Below, in pieces: positions 41,737-51,324 of a DNA stretch of 64,000 nucleotides. Where the stretch lies: contig JBFKQC010000006.1 of the NCBI GenBank assembly GCA_041627895.1, forward strand, positions 1-64,000, written 5' to 3'. Both the position numbers and the translations under genes were made by a program. Source of the stretch: JBFKQC01 sp041627895 (GTDB lineage Bacteria > Pseudomonadota > Alphaproteobacteria > Rhodobacterales > Rhodobacteraceae). The notes under the pieces are model-generated. The model saw only the letters and a list, made by a program, of their open reading frames with translations, was not told the DNA's origin and did not search any database. Within the stretch, counting starts at the first letter, position 1; each line of letters starts with the position of its first letter.

Positions 41737-43074
41737 TTGGAACTCATCGACCTGATCCCGTCCTTCGGGAACACGCTTTACACCATCGGCGCCTTCATCA
41801 TCGCGCTGAGCGTCATCGTGGCGGTGCATGAATACGGCCATTACATCGTCGGCCGCTGGTGCGGGATCAAGGCAGAGGTGTTCTCGATCGGCTTCGGCCC
41901 GGTGCTGTACGCGCGCGAGGACCGGCACGGCACGGTCTGGCAGGTCGCAGCGCTGCCGTTCGGGGGCTACGTCAAGTTTCTGGGCGACGCCAGCGCGGTC
42001 AGCGACAAGGCCAGCGACGAATTCGAAGGCTTCGACGACGAGACCAAGCGCCACACGATGCACGGCGCGCCGCTCTGGGCGCGGGCGGCCACGGTGGCGG
42101 CGGGGCCGGTGTTCAACTTTGCGCTGTCGATCGTGGTCTTCGCGGCGATCCTGTTGTTCCGCGGCGTCGCTGCCGATCCCCTGACCATCGACGAGCTGCG
42201 CCCGGCGCCGGGCGGGGTCGAGGCGCTGCAGCCGGGCGACCAGGTGGTCGCGATCAACGGCCAGCCGACGCCGAAGGTCGACGAGCTGGAAGGCTTCTTC
42301 GACACGCTGCCTGAAACCGCGACGCTGGACTACACGCTGCGCCGCGACGGGCGCGAACTGACGGTGACCGCGCCGCATGCCTTCCCGCCGATGGTGTCCG
42401 GCGTCACTTCGGGTTCGGCCGCGATGGAGGCGGGGCTGGAACCGGGCGACGTGATCGTGGCGGTCGACGGCGTCGAGGTCAGCACCTTCTCGGAGCTGCG
42501 CGAGATCGTCGGCGGCTCTGGCGGCAGGACCTTGAGCCTGGAAATCTGGCGCGCGGGCGAGACCTTCAGCGCCCAGATGACGCCCCGCAGCGTCGACATC
42601 CCGCGCCGCGACGGCAGCTTCGAGACCCGCTATCTGATCGGGGTCTCGGGCGGCATGCTGTTCACCCCGATGACCGAAACGCCGGGTCTCGGCGCGGCGG
42701 CGGGATATGGCGTCAGCCAGACCTTCTTTATCGTGCGCTCGTCGATTTCGGGGCTCTACCACATGGCGGTGGGCGCGATCAGCTCGTGCAACCTGCGCGG
42801 CCCGGTGGGAATCGCCCAGACCAGCGGCGCGGCGGCCAGCCAGGGGCTGACCAGCTTCATCTGGTTCATCGCGGTGCTGTCGACGGCGGTCGGGCTTTTG
42901 AACCTGTTCCCGATCCCGGTCCTGGACGGCGGGCACCTGGTGTTCCACGCCTACGAGGCGATGGCGGGCCGGCCGCCCAGCGACACGGCGCTGAAGGTGC
43001 TGATGAGCGTCGGTCTTGCGCTGATTCTGACGCTGATGGTCTTCGCGCTGTCGAACGACCTCTTCTGCCCATAG
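41737..43074 (+). CDS. rseP: Site-2 intramembrane protease RseP
   Basis: A 445-aa zinc protease that in E. coli cleaves anti-sigma factor RseA and signal peptide remnants. HEYGH (residues 31-35) in the first membrane helix is the zinc site, and PVLDGGHLVF near 400 supplies the third ligand. Two PDZ regions lie between about 125 and 300. The start codon is TTG at 41737, preceded by GAGGCAGGCGG; no ATG gives a complete first helix. It comes before bamA, as in many proteobacteria. Confidence 0.94.
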   Translation: MELIDLIPSFGNTLYTIGAFIIALSVIVAVHEYGHYIVGRWCGIKAEVFSIGFGPVLYAREDRHGTVWQVAALPFGGYVKFLGDASAVSDKASDEFEGFDDETKRHTMHGAPLWARAATVAAGPVFNFALSIVVFAAILLFRGVAADPLTIDELRPAPGGVEALQPGDQVVAINGQPTPKVDELEGFFDTLPETATLDYTLRRDGRELTVTAPHAFPPMVSGVTSGSAAMEAGLEPGDVIVAVDGVEVSTFSELREIVGGSGGRTLSLEIWRAGETFSAQMTPRSVDIPRRDGSFETRYLIGVSGGMLFTPMTETPGLGAAAGYGVSQTFFIVRSSISGLYHMAVGAISSCNLRGPVGIAQTSGAAASQGLTSFIWFIAVLSTAVGLLNLFPIPVLDGGHLVFHAYEAMAGRPPSDTALKVLMSVGLALILTLMVFALSNDLFCP

Positions 43075-43194
43075 CGCCCGCCCGTAGAAAAACGCCCGAA
43101 AACCCGCCCGCAAAAACCCGCTCGAATGCCGCATTTCGGCCCGATTTGCGCCCTAGCGTCCCTGCCAAGACGCAACTCATGCGAGGTCCGGCAA

Positions 43195-43320
43195 ATGGAT
43201 ACGCTGAAAGACGGTGTGAGCAGCCTGTCGCTGATCGCGAACCTGAACTGGGACCGGGTCCTGTTTCTCGGGCTGATCGGCGCGTCGCTGTTCGGGGCGA
43301 GCTTTATCGGGTCGCTCTGA
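43195..43320 (+). CDS. 41-aa single-pass membrane peptide with its own terminator
   Basis: ATG at 43195 follows GAGGTCCGG. The first 20 residues are polar (MDTLKDGVSSLSLIANLNWD), and residues 22-40 are hydrophobic (VLFLGLIGASLFGASFIGS). A strong terminator lies 30 bases after its stop, and 120 bases separate it from rseP, so it may form its own transcription unit. No family recognised. Confidence 0.7.
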   Translation: MDTLKDGVSSLSLIANLNWDRVLFLGLIGASLFGASFIGSL

Positions 43321-43349
43321 GCCGCGCGGCACCCGCGGAAGACGGACGA

Positions 43350-43372
43350 CGCCCGCCCCGGCGGGCGTTTTT
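43350..43372 (+). terminator. Rho-independent terminator after the 41-aa peptide gene
   Basis: CGCCCGCC (43350-43357) pairs with GGCGGGCG (43360-43367), followed by TTTTTC. It separates the pyrH-rseP run and the peptide gene from the bamA operon. Confidence 0.85.
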
Positions 43373-43492
43373 CTTTGGCCCGAAAAGGGGGGTAGTCCAC
43401 AGCCGGCCCTGGGGATAACCCCGGTTCGCGGCGCTCACAACATCTGGTGTGGCAATTGTCACGCTACGGCATTGCTTGGGGTGGCACGGCTT

Positions 43493-43521
43493 TTGACAAG
43501 CCCTGGCAATCCCGTTACTGA
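43493..43521 (+). promoter_or_regulatory. Sigma-70 type promoter of the bamA operon
   Basis: TTGACA (43493-43498), exactly 17 bp, then TACTGA (43516-43521). The -35 is a perfect match. Transcription would begin near 43528, 30 bases before the first bamA ATG. It lies in a 185-bp gap after a strong terminator. Confidence 0.7.
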
Positions 43522-43557
43522 GGCAAAAAATGCCTGGGTGTTACGGGGTCAAAACCG

Positions 43558-45906
43558 ATGGGACGTGAAGCGCGGGGCGAGTGTGGCGCACGGGCGGATT
43601 GCATGGGCCGTGCGGCGCGGGTCGCCGGTTTCGTTTTTCTCTTTCTTTCAGTGATTTATGCGGGTCTCGCCAGCCCGGCGGCGGCGCAGACCTACCGGTT
43701 CTCCTCGGTCGAGATCGAGGGCGCCACCCGGATCGAGCCTGCCACCGTCCTCAGCTACGCAGGAATCGCCCGGGGCGAGACGGTGACGGCGGGCGAATTG
43801 AACGCGGCCTACCAGCGCGTGCTGGCCTCGGGCCTGTTCGAGACCGTGTCGTTCGAACCCGCCGGCAGCCGGCTGGTGATCCGCGTGACCGAGTTCCCGA
43901 CGGTCAACCGCATCAACTTCGAGGGCAACCGGCGGCTGAAGGACGAGGAACTGGCGCAGATCGTGCAAAGCCAGGTGCGGCGGGTCTATTCGCCCTCGCT
44001 GGCCGAACAGGACGCCGCGCGCATCGTGCAGGCCTACGAACAGGCCGGACGGCTGGCCGCGAATGTCGATCCGGTGATCATCCGCCGCTCGAACAACCGT
44101 GTCGACCTGGTGTTCGAGATCAAGGAAGGCCGCGTGATCGAGGTCGAGCGGATCAGCTTCGTCGGCAACCGGAACTATTCCGACCGGCGCCTGCGCCGCG
44201 TCCTGGAATCGAAGCAGGCCGGCCTTCTGCGCCTCATCATCCAGCGCGACACCTTCGTCGCCGACCGGATCGAGTTCGACAAGCAGGTGCTGCGCGATTT
44301 CTACCTCAGCCGCGGCTACGTCGATTTCGAAATCCTCTCGGCCTCGCCCGAATTCGCGCGCGAGCGCGACGCGTTCTTCGTCACCTTCAACGTCCGCGAG
44401 GGCCAGAGGTTCAGCTTTGGCGAGATCACCACGACCTCGGACCTGCCGGAAATCGACATCGACGAGTTCCATTCTCAGATTCGCATCCGCCCGGGCCAGA
44501 CCTATTCGCCGAACGGCGTCGACGGCACGATCCAGCGGCTCGAGCGGCTGGCGATCCAGAAGGGGTTCGACTTCATCCGCGTCGAGCCGCGGGTGACGCG
44601 CAACGACCGTGCCCAGACGCTGGACATCGAGTTCGCCGTGGTGCGCGGGCCGCGCGTCTTCGTCGAGCGGATCGACATCGAGGGCAACGCCACGACGCTG
44701 GACCGTGTGGTGCGGCGCCAGTTCCGCACGGTCGAGGGCGACCCGTTCAACCCGCGCGAGATTCGCGACGCGGCGGAACGCATTCGCGCGCTCGGCTTCT
44801 TTTCCAAGGCCGATGTCGATGCGCGCGAGGGTTCGGCGCCCGACCAGGTGGTGGTCGATGTGGATCTCGAAGAGCAGCCGACCGGCAGCCTGGGCTTCGG
44901 CGCGACCTACAGCTCGGCCTCGGGCGTCGGCTTCAACGTCAGCTTCTCCGAGCGCAATTTCCTCGGCCGCGGCCAGGCGCTGCGGTTCGAGTTCGCCAGC
45001 ACCACGGATTCGGGCGTCTATTCGTTCAGCTTCACCGAACCGGCCTTCCTGGGCCGCGATCTGTCGTTCGGGGTCTTCGCGCGCTATGCCGAGAACAACA
45101 CGGTGATCAACACCTCGTACAACACCCGGCTGGGCGAGGGGGGGCTGTCGCTGGAATTCCCGGTCAGCGAATTCGGCCGGTTCGGCGTGAACTACAAGGT
45201 GCGCGCGTCCGAGGTGAAGGACGTGCCGGCGGCCTCGTCGGCGATCCTGATCGCAGAGGATGCGCGCGGGCTCGAATACGACAGCATCCTCGGCTACTCC
45301 TACAGCTACCGGACGCTGCAGGGCGGGCTGAACCCCGAGGCCGGGGTGCTGTTCCGCTGGAGCCAGGATTTCGCCGGTCTGGGCGGGGACAACGAATACG
45401 TCAATTCCGAGGTCCTGGTCGTCGGCGAGCGCAAGATCATGAACGACGAGGTGACGCTGCGCGCGATCTTCGAGGGCGGCGCGCATGTCTCGTTCGGCGG
45501 CGGGGTCAGCCGGGTGACGGACCGCTTCACGCTGAACGGCAAGATGCGCGGCTTCGACGCCAACGGCGTCGGCCCGCGCGACCTGGGCGCGGCGAACACC
45601 GACCTGCTTGGCGGCAACTACTACGCGGTGGCCCGGTTCGAGGCCGAGTTCCCGCTGGGCCTGCCCGAGGAATACGGCATCCACGGCGGCGTGTTCCTGG
45701 ATGTCGGCACGCTCTGGGGGCTCGACAACACCGCCGGCACCGGCGGTCCGGTGGATGACAGCGCGCATCTCCGCTCGTCGGTCGGCATCTCGATCTTCTG
45801 GGACACGCCGATCGGTCCCTTGCGGTTCAACTTCGCCAAGCCGATCGAAAAGCGGCCCTACGACCTCGAGCGCGAGTTCGACCTGACGATCTCGACCCGG
45901 TTCTAG
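43558..45906 (+). CDS. bamA: Outer membrane protein assembly factor BamA
   Basis: A 782-aa outer membrane insertase. A signal peptide ends near AAAQTYRF (residue 44), then five POTRA domains (about 45-440) and a C-terminal 16-strand barrel with the conserved VRGF-equivalent MRGFDANGVGPRD and a terminal aromatic (TISTRF). ATG at 43603 would give a more typical leader (MGRAARVAGFVFLF), so the true start is uncertain by 15 residues. The promoter at 43493 fits either. Confidence 0.95.
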   Translation: MGREARGECGARADCMGRAARVAGFVFLFLSVIYAGLASPAAAQTYRFSSVEIEGATRIEPATVLSYAGIARGETVTAGELNAAYQRVLASGLFETVSFEPAGSRLVIRVTEFPTVNRINFEGNRRLKDEELAQIVQSQVRRVYSPSLAEQDAARIVQAYEQAGRLAANVDPVIIRRSNNRVDLVFEIKEGRVIEVERISFVGNRNYSDRRLRRVLESKQAGLLRLIIQRDTFVADRIEFDKQVLRDFYLSRGYVDFEILSASPEFARERDAFFVTFNVREGQRFSFGEITTTSDLPEIDIDEFHSQIRIRPGQTYSPNGVDGTIQRLERLAIQKGFDFIRVEPRVTRNDRAQTLDIEFAVVRGPRVFVERIDIEGNATTLDRVVRRQFRTVEGDPFNPREIRDAAERIRALGFFSKADVDAREGSAPDQVVVDVDLEEQPTGSLGFGATYSSASGVGFNVSFSERNFLGRGQALRFEFASTTDSGVYSFSFTEPAFLGRDLSFGVFARYAENNTVINTSYNTRLGEGGLSLEFPVSEFGRFGVNYKVRASEVKDVPAASSAILIAEDARGLEYDSILGYSYSYRTLQGGLNPEAGVLFRWSQDFAGLGGDNEYVNSEVLVVGERKIMNDEVTLRAIFEGGAHVSFGGGVSRVTDRFTLNGKMRGFDANGVGPRDLGAANTDLLGGNYYAVARFEAEFPLGLPEEYGIHGGVFLDVGTLWGLDNTAGTGGPVDDSAHLRSSVGISIFWDTPIGPLRFNFAKPIEKRPYDLEREFDLTISTRF

Positions 45907-45908
45907 CC

Positions 45909-46583
45909 ATGCGCGGGCTGAGGGCCCTGGCGCTGGCGGCGGCCTGCCTTGCCGGCGCCGTCGCGGCCGGCGATGCGCAGGACGTCATCCAGGTTCCGTC
46001 GCCGATCCTGACGCTGGACCAGGAGCGGCTGTTCGAGGGCTCGCGCGCGGCGGCGCGGATCTCGGCCGAGATCGAGCGCCGCACCAACGAGCTGACCGCC
46101 GAGAACCGGCGCATCGAGGCCGAGCTGACCGAAGAGGAGCTGGCGCTGACCGAGCGCAGGGCCGCGCTGACCCCGGCAGAGTTCCGCGACCTGGCGGATG
46201 CGTTCCACGAAAAGGTCCAGGGCATCCGCGCGGCGCAGGACGCCAAGGCGCGCGAATTGCAGCGCATGCAGGAAGAGGAACGCCAGTCGTTCCTGCGCCA
46301 GATCACCCCGGTCCTGGCCGAGATCGTGCGCGAGCGCGGCGCCGTCCTGGTGGTCGACCGCCGCTCGGTGATCCTGTCGGCGGAAAGCATCGACATCACC
46401 GACGAGGCGATCGAGCGGATCAACGAGGTCTTTGAACTGCCCGACGCGCCAGAGCCCGGCCCCGGCGAGCGGCCCGAGCCGCCGGCGCCCGGGTCGCCGG
46501 CGCCGATCCCGATGCCCGGGCCGGCGCCCGCGCCGGACCCGGAACCAGAGGTTCCCGACACGCCCGCGGTGCCCGCCGAGTAG
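45909..46583 (+). CDS. skp: Periplasmic chaperone Skp/OmpH family
   Basis: A 224-aa periplasmic chaperone for outer membrane proteins. The signal peptide ends near GDAQDV (residue 24). A long charged coiled coil covers about 45-130. ILTLDQERLF and VLVVDRRSVIL are the beta-strand parts of the body. The C-terminal 45 residues are a Pro/Glu/Ala-rich tail, longer than in E. coli Skp. The gene starts 2 bases after the bamA stop. Confidence 0.88.
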   Translation: MRGLRALALAAACLAGAVAAGDAQDVIQVPSPILTLDQERLFEGSRAAARISAEIERRTNELTAENRRIEAELTEEELALTERRAALTPAEFRDLADAFHEKVQGIRAAQDAKARELQRMQEEERQSFLRQITPVLAEIVRERGAVLVVDRRSVILSAESIDITDEAIERINEVFELPDAPEPGPGERPEPPAPGSPAPIPMPGPAPAPDPEPEVPDTPAVPAE

Positions 46584-46658
46584 CCGCCAAGGCCGGTTGT
46601 CTCGGCGGCGGCGAGTTGCTACCAGACCGGGGCCGGAGACCAGTGAAGGAAGCTGCCG

Positions 46659-47117
46659 ATGACCGAAGGTCTGCAAAGCGCGGGTATCGACCTGATCCAA
46701 CGGATCATCCCGCATCGCTATCCGTTCCTGCTGGTCGACCGCGTGGTCGATATCGACGGCACGAAGACCGCGACCGGCCTGAAGAACGTCAGCTTCAACG
46801 AGCCGCATTTCCAGGGCCATTTCCCCGGCGCGCCGATCATGCCGGGTGTCACCATCATCGAGGCGATGGCACAGACCGCCGCCGTGATGGTGGGCGTGGC
46901 ACAAGACCTCGCCGACCGGGATTTCCTGATCTATTTCATGGCTATCGACGGGTGCAAGTTCCGCCGCAAGGTGGTGCCCGGCGACGTGCTGAAGCTGCAT
47001 GTCGAGACCATGCGCGGCGGCTCGAAAATCTGGAAGTTCAGGGGCCGCGCCGAGGTCGAGGGCGACCTGGCCGCAGAGGCCGAGTTCACCGCCATGATCG
47101 ACATGCCCGCCGCGTAG
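46659..47117 (+). CDS. fabZ: 3-hydroxyacyl-ACP dehydratase FabZ
   Basis: A 152-aa hotdog-fold dehydratase of fatty acid synthesis. PHRYPFLLVDRV is at residues 18-29. The catalytic His is in GHFPGAPIMPG near 53, and the catalytic Glu in IIEAMAQTAA near 67. It competes with LpxA for 3-hydroxyacyl-ACP, and the two genes are 6 bases apart. In many bacteria lpxD lies just upstream; here it does not. Confidence 0.95.
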   Translation: MTEGLQSAGIDLIQRIIPHRYPFLLVDRVVDIDGTKTATGLKNVSFNEPHFQGHFPGAPIMPGVTIIEAMAQTAAVMVGVAQDLADRDFLIYFMAIDGCKFRRKVVPGDVLKLHVETMRGGSKIWKFRGRAEVEGDLAAEAEFTAMIDMPAA

Positions 47118-47123
47118 CCCCGC

Positions 47124-47921
47124 ATGGCCGTCGATCCAAGCGCCCGGGTTCATCCCACCGCCATCGTCGAGGACGGCGCCGCGATCGGGCCGGGCTGTGT
47201 CGTCGGGCCGTTCTGCACGGTCGGGCCGAGGGTGGTGCTGGGCACGGGCGTCACACTCAAAAGCCATGCCGTCGTCACAGGCATCACCGAGATCGGCGAG
47301 GGCACCACGATTTTTCCCTTCGCCTGCATCGGCGAGATCCCGCAGGATCTGAAGTTCAGGGGCGAGGAGACCCGCCTGATCGTCGGCGCGCGCAACCGCA
47401 TCCGCGAGGGCGTGACGATGAACACCGGCACCGAGGGCGGCGGCGGCATCACCCGCGTCGGCGACGATTGCCTGTTCATGACCGGCGCCCACGTCGCGCA
47501 TGACGCCCAGGTCGGCAGCCGGGTGATCGTCGCCAACCAGGGCGCCATCGCCGGCCATTGCGTGATCGAGGACGACGTGATCATTGGCGGGCTCTCGGGC
47601 GTGCACCAATGGGTGCGGATCGGCCGTGGCGCGATCATCGGGGCGGTGACGATGGTGACCAACGACGTGATCCCGCACGGGCTGGTGCAGGGCCCGCGCG
47701 GCATCCTCGACGGCCTGAACCTGGTGGGGCTGAAGCGCAAAGGCGTGGCGCGGTCCGACATCACCGCCCTGCGCGCGGCCTACCAGATGCTGGCCCAGGG
47801 CGAAGGCACGTTCCAGGATCGCGCGCGGCGGCTGTCGCAAGAGACCGAGAGCGACTATGTGCGCGAAGTGACGGCCTTCATCCTCGGGGCCTCGGACCGG
47901 TCCTTCCTGACGCCCGACTGA
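47124..47921 (+). CDS. lpxA: UDP-N-acetylglucosamine acyltransferase
   Basis: A 265-aa first enzyme of lipid A synthesis. Left-handed beta-helix hexapeptide repeats fill the N-terminal two thirds (VHPTAIVEDGAAIG, IGEGTTIFPF). The catalytic His lies in GAHVAHDAQVG near residue 119, and GGLSGVHQWVRIG near 154. The C-terminal helical domain follows. Its stop overlaps the lpxI start (ATGA). Confidence 0.96.
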   Translation: MAVDPSARVHPTAIVEDGAAIGPGCVVGPFCTVGPRVVLGTGVTLKSHAVVTGITEIGEGTTIFPFACIGEIPQDLKFRGEETRLIVGARNRIREGVTMNTGTEGGGGITRVGDDCLFMTGAHVAHDAQVGSRVIVANQGAIAGHCVIEDDVIIGGLSGVHQWVRIGRGAIIGAVTMVTNDVIPHGLVQGPRGILDGLNLVGLKRKGVARSDITALRAAYQMLAQGEGTFQDRARRLSQETESDYVREVTAFILGASDRSFLTPD

Positions 47922-48727
47922 TGGCCCGGCTCGCCATTCTCGCCGGACAGGGCGCGCTGCCGCAGATGATCGCGGCGGCGCATCCCGGGGCGCTGTTCGT
48001 GCAATTCGAGGGGCTGGCGGTGGACCGCCCCGGCAACGAGACGCTGGAAGCCTCCTACGAGCGGTTCGGCGAGATGTTCGCGGGCCTCGCCGCGCGCGGC
48101 GTCACCGAGGTGGTCTTTGCCGGGGGGCTGGCGCGTCCCGCGCTGAACCCGGCCAATTTCGATGCCCGGATGGCGGCGCTGGCGCCGCGCTTCCTCGCGG
48201 CGATGCAGGGCGGCGATGACGGGCTGCTGCGCGCCGTGATCGACGCCTTCGAGGACGAGGGCTTTGCCGTGCGCGGCGCGCATGAGCTGCTCGGCGGCCT
48301 GACCGCTGCGCCGGGCCGTCTGGCCGGCCCCGAGCCGTCGGCGGCCGATCTGGCCGATGCCGCCCGGGCCCGCGCAATCCTCGCCGCGCTCGGGCCGCTC
48401 GACGTCGGCCAGGGCGCGGTGGTGGCGGACGGGCAGGCGCTCGGGGTCGAGACCGCGCAGGGCACCGACGCGATGCTGCGCTTCGTGGCCGGCACCCCGG
48501 CGAAGCTGCGCCAGCGCGCGCGCGGCGTGCTGGTGAAGGCGCCGAAGCCGGGGCAGGACCTGCGCGTGGACATGCCCGCGATCGGGCCCGGGACGATCGC
48601 CGCCGCGGCCGCCGCAGGGCTTGCGGGAATCGTGATCGAGGCCGGCACCGTGCTGCTGATCGACCGTGACGAGACCTTGCGGGCGGCCGATGCCGCCGGT
48701 CTGTTCCTGATCGCCGAGGCGCCCTAG
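47921..48727 (+). CDS. lpxI: UDP-2,3-diacylglucosamine pyrophosphatase LpxI
   Basis: A 268-aa enzyme hydrolysing UDP-2,3-diacylglucosamine to lipid X, the alphaproteobacterial replacement of LpxH. LAILAGQGALPQMIA opens the protein, FAGGLARPAL lies near 67, a DVGQGAVVADGQALGVE segment near 158, and VKAPKPGQDLRVDMPAIG near 205. It sits between lpxA and lpxB, as in Caulobacter-type clusters. Confidence 0.94.
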   Translation: MARLAILAGQGALPQMIAAAHPGALFVQFEGLAVDRPGNETLEASYERFGEMFAGLAARGVTEVVFAGGLARPALNPANFDARMAALAPRFLAAMQGGDDGLLRAVIDAFEDEGFAVRGAHELLGGLTAAPGRLAGPEPSAADLADAARARAILAALGPLDVGQGAVVADGQALGVETAQGTDAMLRFVAGTPAKLRQRARGVLVKAPKPGQDLRVDMPAIGPGTIAAAAAAGLAGIVIEAGTVLLIDRDETLRAADAAGLFLIAEAP

Positions 48728-49930
48728 ATGCGCGTCTTCCTGATCGCCGGCGAAGCCTCGGGCGACCGGCTCGGCGCGGCGCTGATGGCGGGGTTGCACA
48801 CGCTTGCCGGCAGCGTCGAGTTCGACGGTATCGGCGGGCCGCTGATGCAGGCCGAGGGGCTGGTCAGCCGCTTTCCGATGGACGAACTGTCAGTCTTCGG
48901 CATTGCCGAGGTGCTGCCGAAATACCGCCACCTGAAACGCCGCATCGCCGAGACCGCGCGCCGCGTGGCCGAGACGGGACCGGACGTGTTGATCACCATC
49001 GACAGCCCGGATTTCTGCCTGCGCGTCGCACGGCTGGTCAAGGCGGCAAGCGACGTGCGCGTCGTGCACTACGTCGCGCCCTCGGTCTGGGCCTGGCGCG
49101 CGGGCCGGGCGGCGAAGATGGCGGCCTCGGTCGACCAGGTGCTGGCGCTTCTGCCGTTCGAGCCGCCCTACATGCAGGCCGCGGGCCTGCGCTGCGATTT
49201 CGTCGGCCATCCGGTGGTCGCCGAGCCCCGGGCGACCGGCGCCGAGATCGCCGCCTTCCGCGCCGAAACCGGCATCGGCGACGCGCCGGTGCTTCTGGTG
49301 CTGCCCGGATCGCGCCGGGGCGAGGTCGGCCGGCTGGCGCCCACCTTCGGCGAGGCGCTGCGACCGGTGCTCGCCCGCCACCCCGAACAGCGCGTCGTCC
49401 TGCCTGCCGCACCGTCGGTGGCGAGCGCGGTGGTCGAGGCGGCACGGGCCTGGCCCGGCGATCCGGTGATCCTCGACCCGCGCGGCATGCCCGAGGCGGC
49501 CGCGGCGACCGCCAAGCGCGCCGCCTTCGCCGCCGCCGGCACCGCGCTCGCCGCCTCGGGGACCGTGTCGCTGGAACTTGCCGCCGCGGCGACGCCGATG
49601 GTGATCGCCTACGACATGAACTGGCTCAGCTGGCAGATCATGAGCCGGATGCTGAAGACCGACACCGTGACGCTGGTGAACCTGGTAAGCGGCACCAGCA
49701 CCGTGCCGGAATTCCTCGGCCCCGCGTGCAAGCCCGCCGCCATCGCCGGGGCGCTGGTTCGGCTGATCGAGGACGAGGCCGCGCGTACGGCGCAGATCAG
49801 CGCGATGGCCGACACCATGATCCGGCTCGGCCAGGGCGCCGAACCGCCGGGCCTGCGCGCCGCCCGTGCCGTGCTCGACGGTCTCGGCACGCCGGCAGGG
49901 CCGCGCGGGTCCGCTGCTTCTTCTCGTTGA
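48728..49930 (+). CDS. lpxB: Lipid A disaccharide synthase
   Basis: A 400-aa glycosyltransferase (GT19) joining lipid X and UDP-2,3-diacylglucosamine. The N-terminal IAGEASGDRLGAAL (6-19), IDSPDFCLRVAR, YVAPSVWAWRAGRA and LLPGSRRGEVGRL near 190 are family motifs. It starts the base after the lpxI stop. It is the last gene of the bamA-lpxB run; 135 bases follow before the convergent mnmA, and I see no clear terminator there. Confidence 0.96.
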   Translation: MRVFLIAGEASGDRLGAALMAGLHTLAGSVEFDGIGGPLMQAEGLVSRFPMDELSVFGIAEVLPKYRHLKRRIAETARRVAETGPDVLITIDSPDFCLRVARLVKAASDVRVVHYVAPSVWAWRAGRAAKMAASVDQVLALLPFEPPYMQAAGLRCDFVGHPVVAEPRATGAEIAAFRAETGIGDAPVLLVLPGSRRGEVGRLAPTFGEALRPVLARHPEQRVVLPAAPSVASAVVEAARAWPGDPVILDPRGMPEAAAATAKRAAFAAAGTALAASGTVSLELAAAATPMVIAYDMNWLSWQIMSRMLKTDTVTLVNLVSGTSTVPEFLGPACKPAAIAGALVRLIEDEAARTAQISAMADTMIRLGQGAEPPGLRAARAVLDGLGTPAGPRGSAASSR

Positions 49931-50065
49931 AAATATGCAAGTCCCGCCCTGGCCGCCGGCGCCGCGCGGCACCGGGGCGTCGCGCGGCAACCGGCGGAAA
50001 AGAGCGCGCGGTAGCGCACATCATGGTAACCGGCCGGCGTTGCGGGATGATGCGGCCGAGCGGGC

Positions 50066-51202
50066 TCAGCCGCGCCCGATCCAGCCGCCGCCGTAGATCC
50101 GCGTGCCGTCCGGCTCGTAGAACACGCAGGCCTGCCCGGGCGAGACGCCTTCCTCGGCCACGACCAGTTCCACCTCGGCTTCGGTTTCCGAGACCGGGCG
50201 GATCACCGCGTCGCGCGGCGGCCGGGTCGAGCGCACCTTGACCGCCAGCGGCCATTCCGCCCGCGCGGCGAATGGCGCATCGCCCAGCCAGTTGATCTGG
50301 CGCACCGGGATCGTCCGGGTGGCCAGCATCGCTTTCGGCCCCACGATCACGCGCCGCGCGTCGACGTCCAGCCGCACCACGTATAGCGGCTCGTCCAGCC
50401 CGCCGATACCGAGGCCCCTACGCTGGCCGACCGTGTAGTGGATCACGCCACGATGCTCGCCCAGCACGCGCCCGTCGGCATGAACGATCTCGCCCGGCTC
50501 GGCCGCGCCCGGCCGCAGCTTCTCGATCACCGCCGCGTAATCGCCGTTCGGCACAAAGCAGATATCCTGGCTGTCGGGCTTGTCGGCGACGGACAGCCCG
50601 TGCCGCGCGGCCAGCGCGCGGGTCTCGGCCTTCGACGTCAGCCCGCCCAGCGGAAAGCGCAGGAATGCCAGCTGTTCCGGCGTCGTCGAGAACAGGAAAT
50701 AGGACTGGTCGCGCGCCGGATCGGCCGCGCTGTGCAGTTCCGGCCCGCACGGGCCGAGGCGGCGCCGGATGTAATGCCCGGTCGCCATGCAGTCGGCGTC
50801 GAGGTCCTTCGCGGTCTCCATGAGGTCACGGAACTTCACCCGTTCGTTGCAGCGGATACAGGGCACCGGCGTGGCGCCGGCCAGGTAGCTGTCGGCGAAT
50901 TCGTCGATCACCGCCTCGCGAAACACGGTCTCGTAATCCAGCACGTAGTGCGGAAACCCCATGTCCCCGGCCACGCGGCGCGCGTCGTGGATGTCGATCC
51001 CGGCACAGCAGGCGCCCTTTTTCGCCAGCGCCGCGCCGTGGTCGTAAAGCTGCAGCGTGACGCCCACCACGTCGTAGCCCTCGCGCGCCAGTTCCGCCGC
51101 GACCACCGACGAATCGACACCGCCCGACATGGCGACGACCACGCGGGTCTCGGCGGGCGGCTTGGCAAAGCCCAGCGAGTTGATCTCGGCATCGAGCGCC
51201 AT
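50066..51202 (-). CDS. mnmA: tRNA-specific 2-thiouridylase
   Basis: A 378-aa enzyme that thiolates U34 of tRNA-Lys, -Glu and -Gln. The PP-loop is SGGVDSSVV (about 26-34). Catalytic cysteines are in PCIRCNERVKF near 117 and DICFVPNGDY near 214. A GTG further upstream (51268) stays in frame, but the ATG in MALDAEIN, preceded by AGGAGT, gives the expected N-terminus. It diverges from sciP. Confidence 0.94.
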   Translation of the reverse strand: MALDAEINSLGFAKPPAETRVVVAMSGGVDSSVVAAELAREGYDVVGVTLQLYDHGAALAKKGACCAGIDIHDARRVAGDMGFPHYVLDYETVFREAVIDEFADSYLAGATPVPCIRCNERVKFRDLMETAKDLDADCMATGHYIRRRLGPCGPELHSAADPARDQSYFLFSTTPEQLAFLRFPLGGLTSKAETRALAARHGLSVADKPDSQDICFVPNGDYAAVIEKLRPGAAEPGEIVHADGRVLGEHRGVIHYTVGQRRGLGIGGLDEPLYVVRLDVDARRVIVGPKAMLATRTIPVRQINWLGDAPFAARAEWPLAVKVRSTRPPRDAVIRPVSETEAEVELVVAEEGVSPGQACVFYEPDGTRIYGGGWIGRG

Positions 51203-51324
51203 GAAGGACTCCTGAATGAACCCGCGGAATATAGGAAAATCCGAGGCACTCACAAGTCCGGGTTTCACCGGCTATTAAACCATTCCTGCGCAGTCTGCCC
51301 GCGAGCAGAACGAAGGACGACCGG

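Noticed and set aside
43408..43430. A GGGGATAA sequence near bamA as a second DnaA-type box
   Set aside because: It differs from consensus and has no companion boxes.
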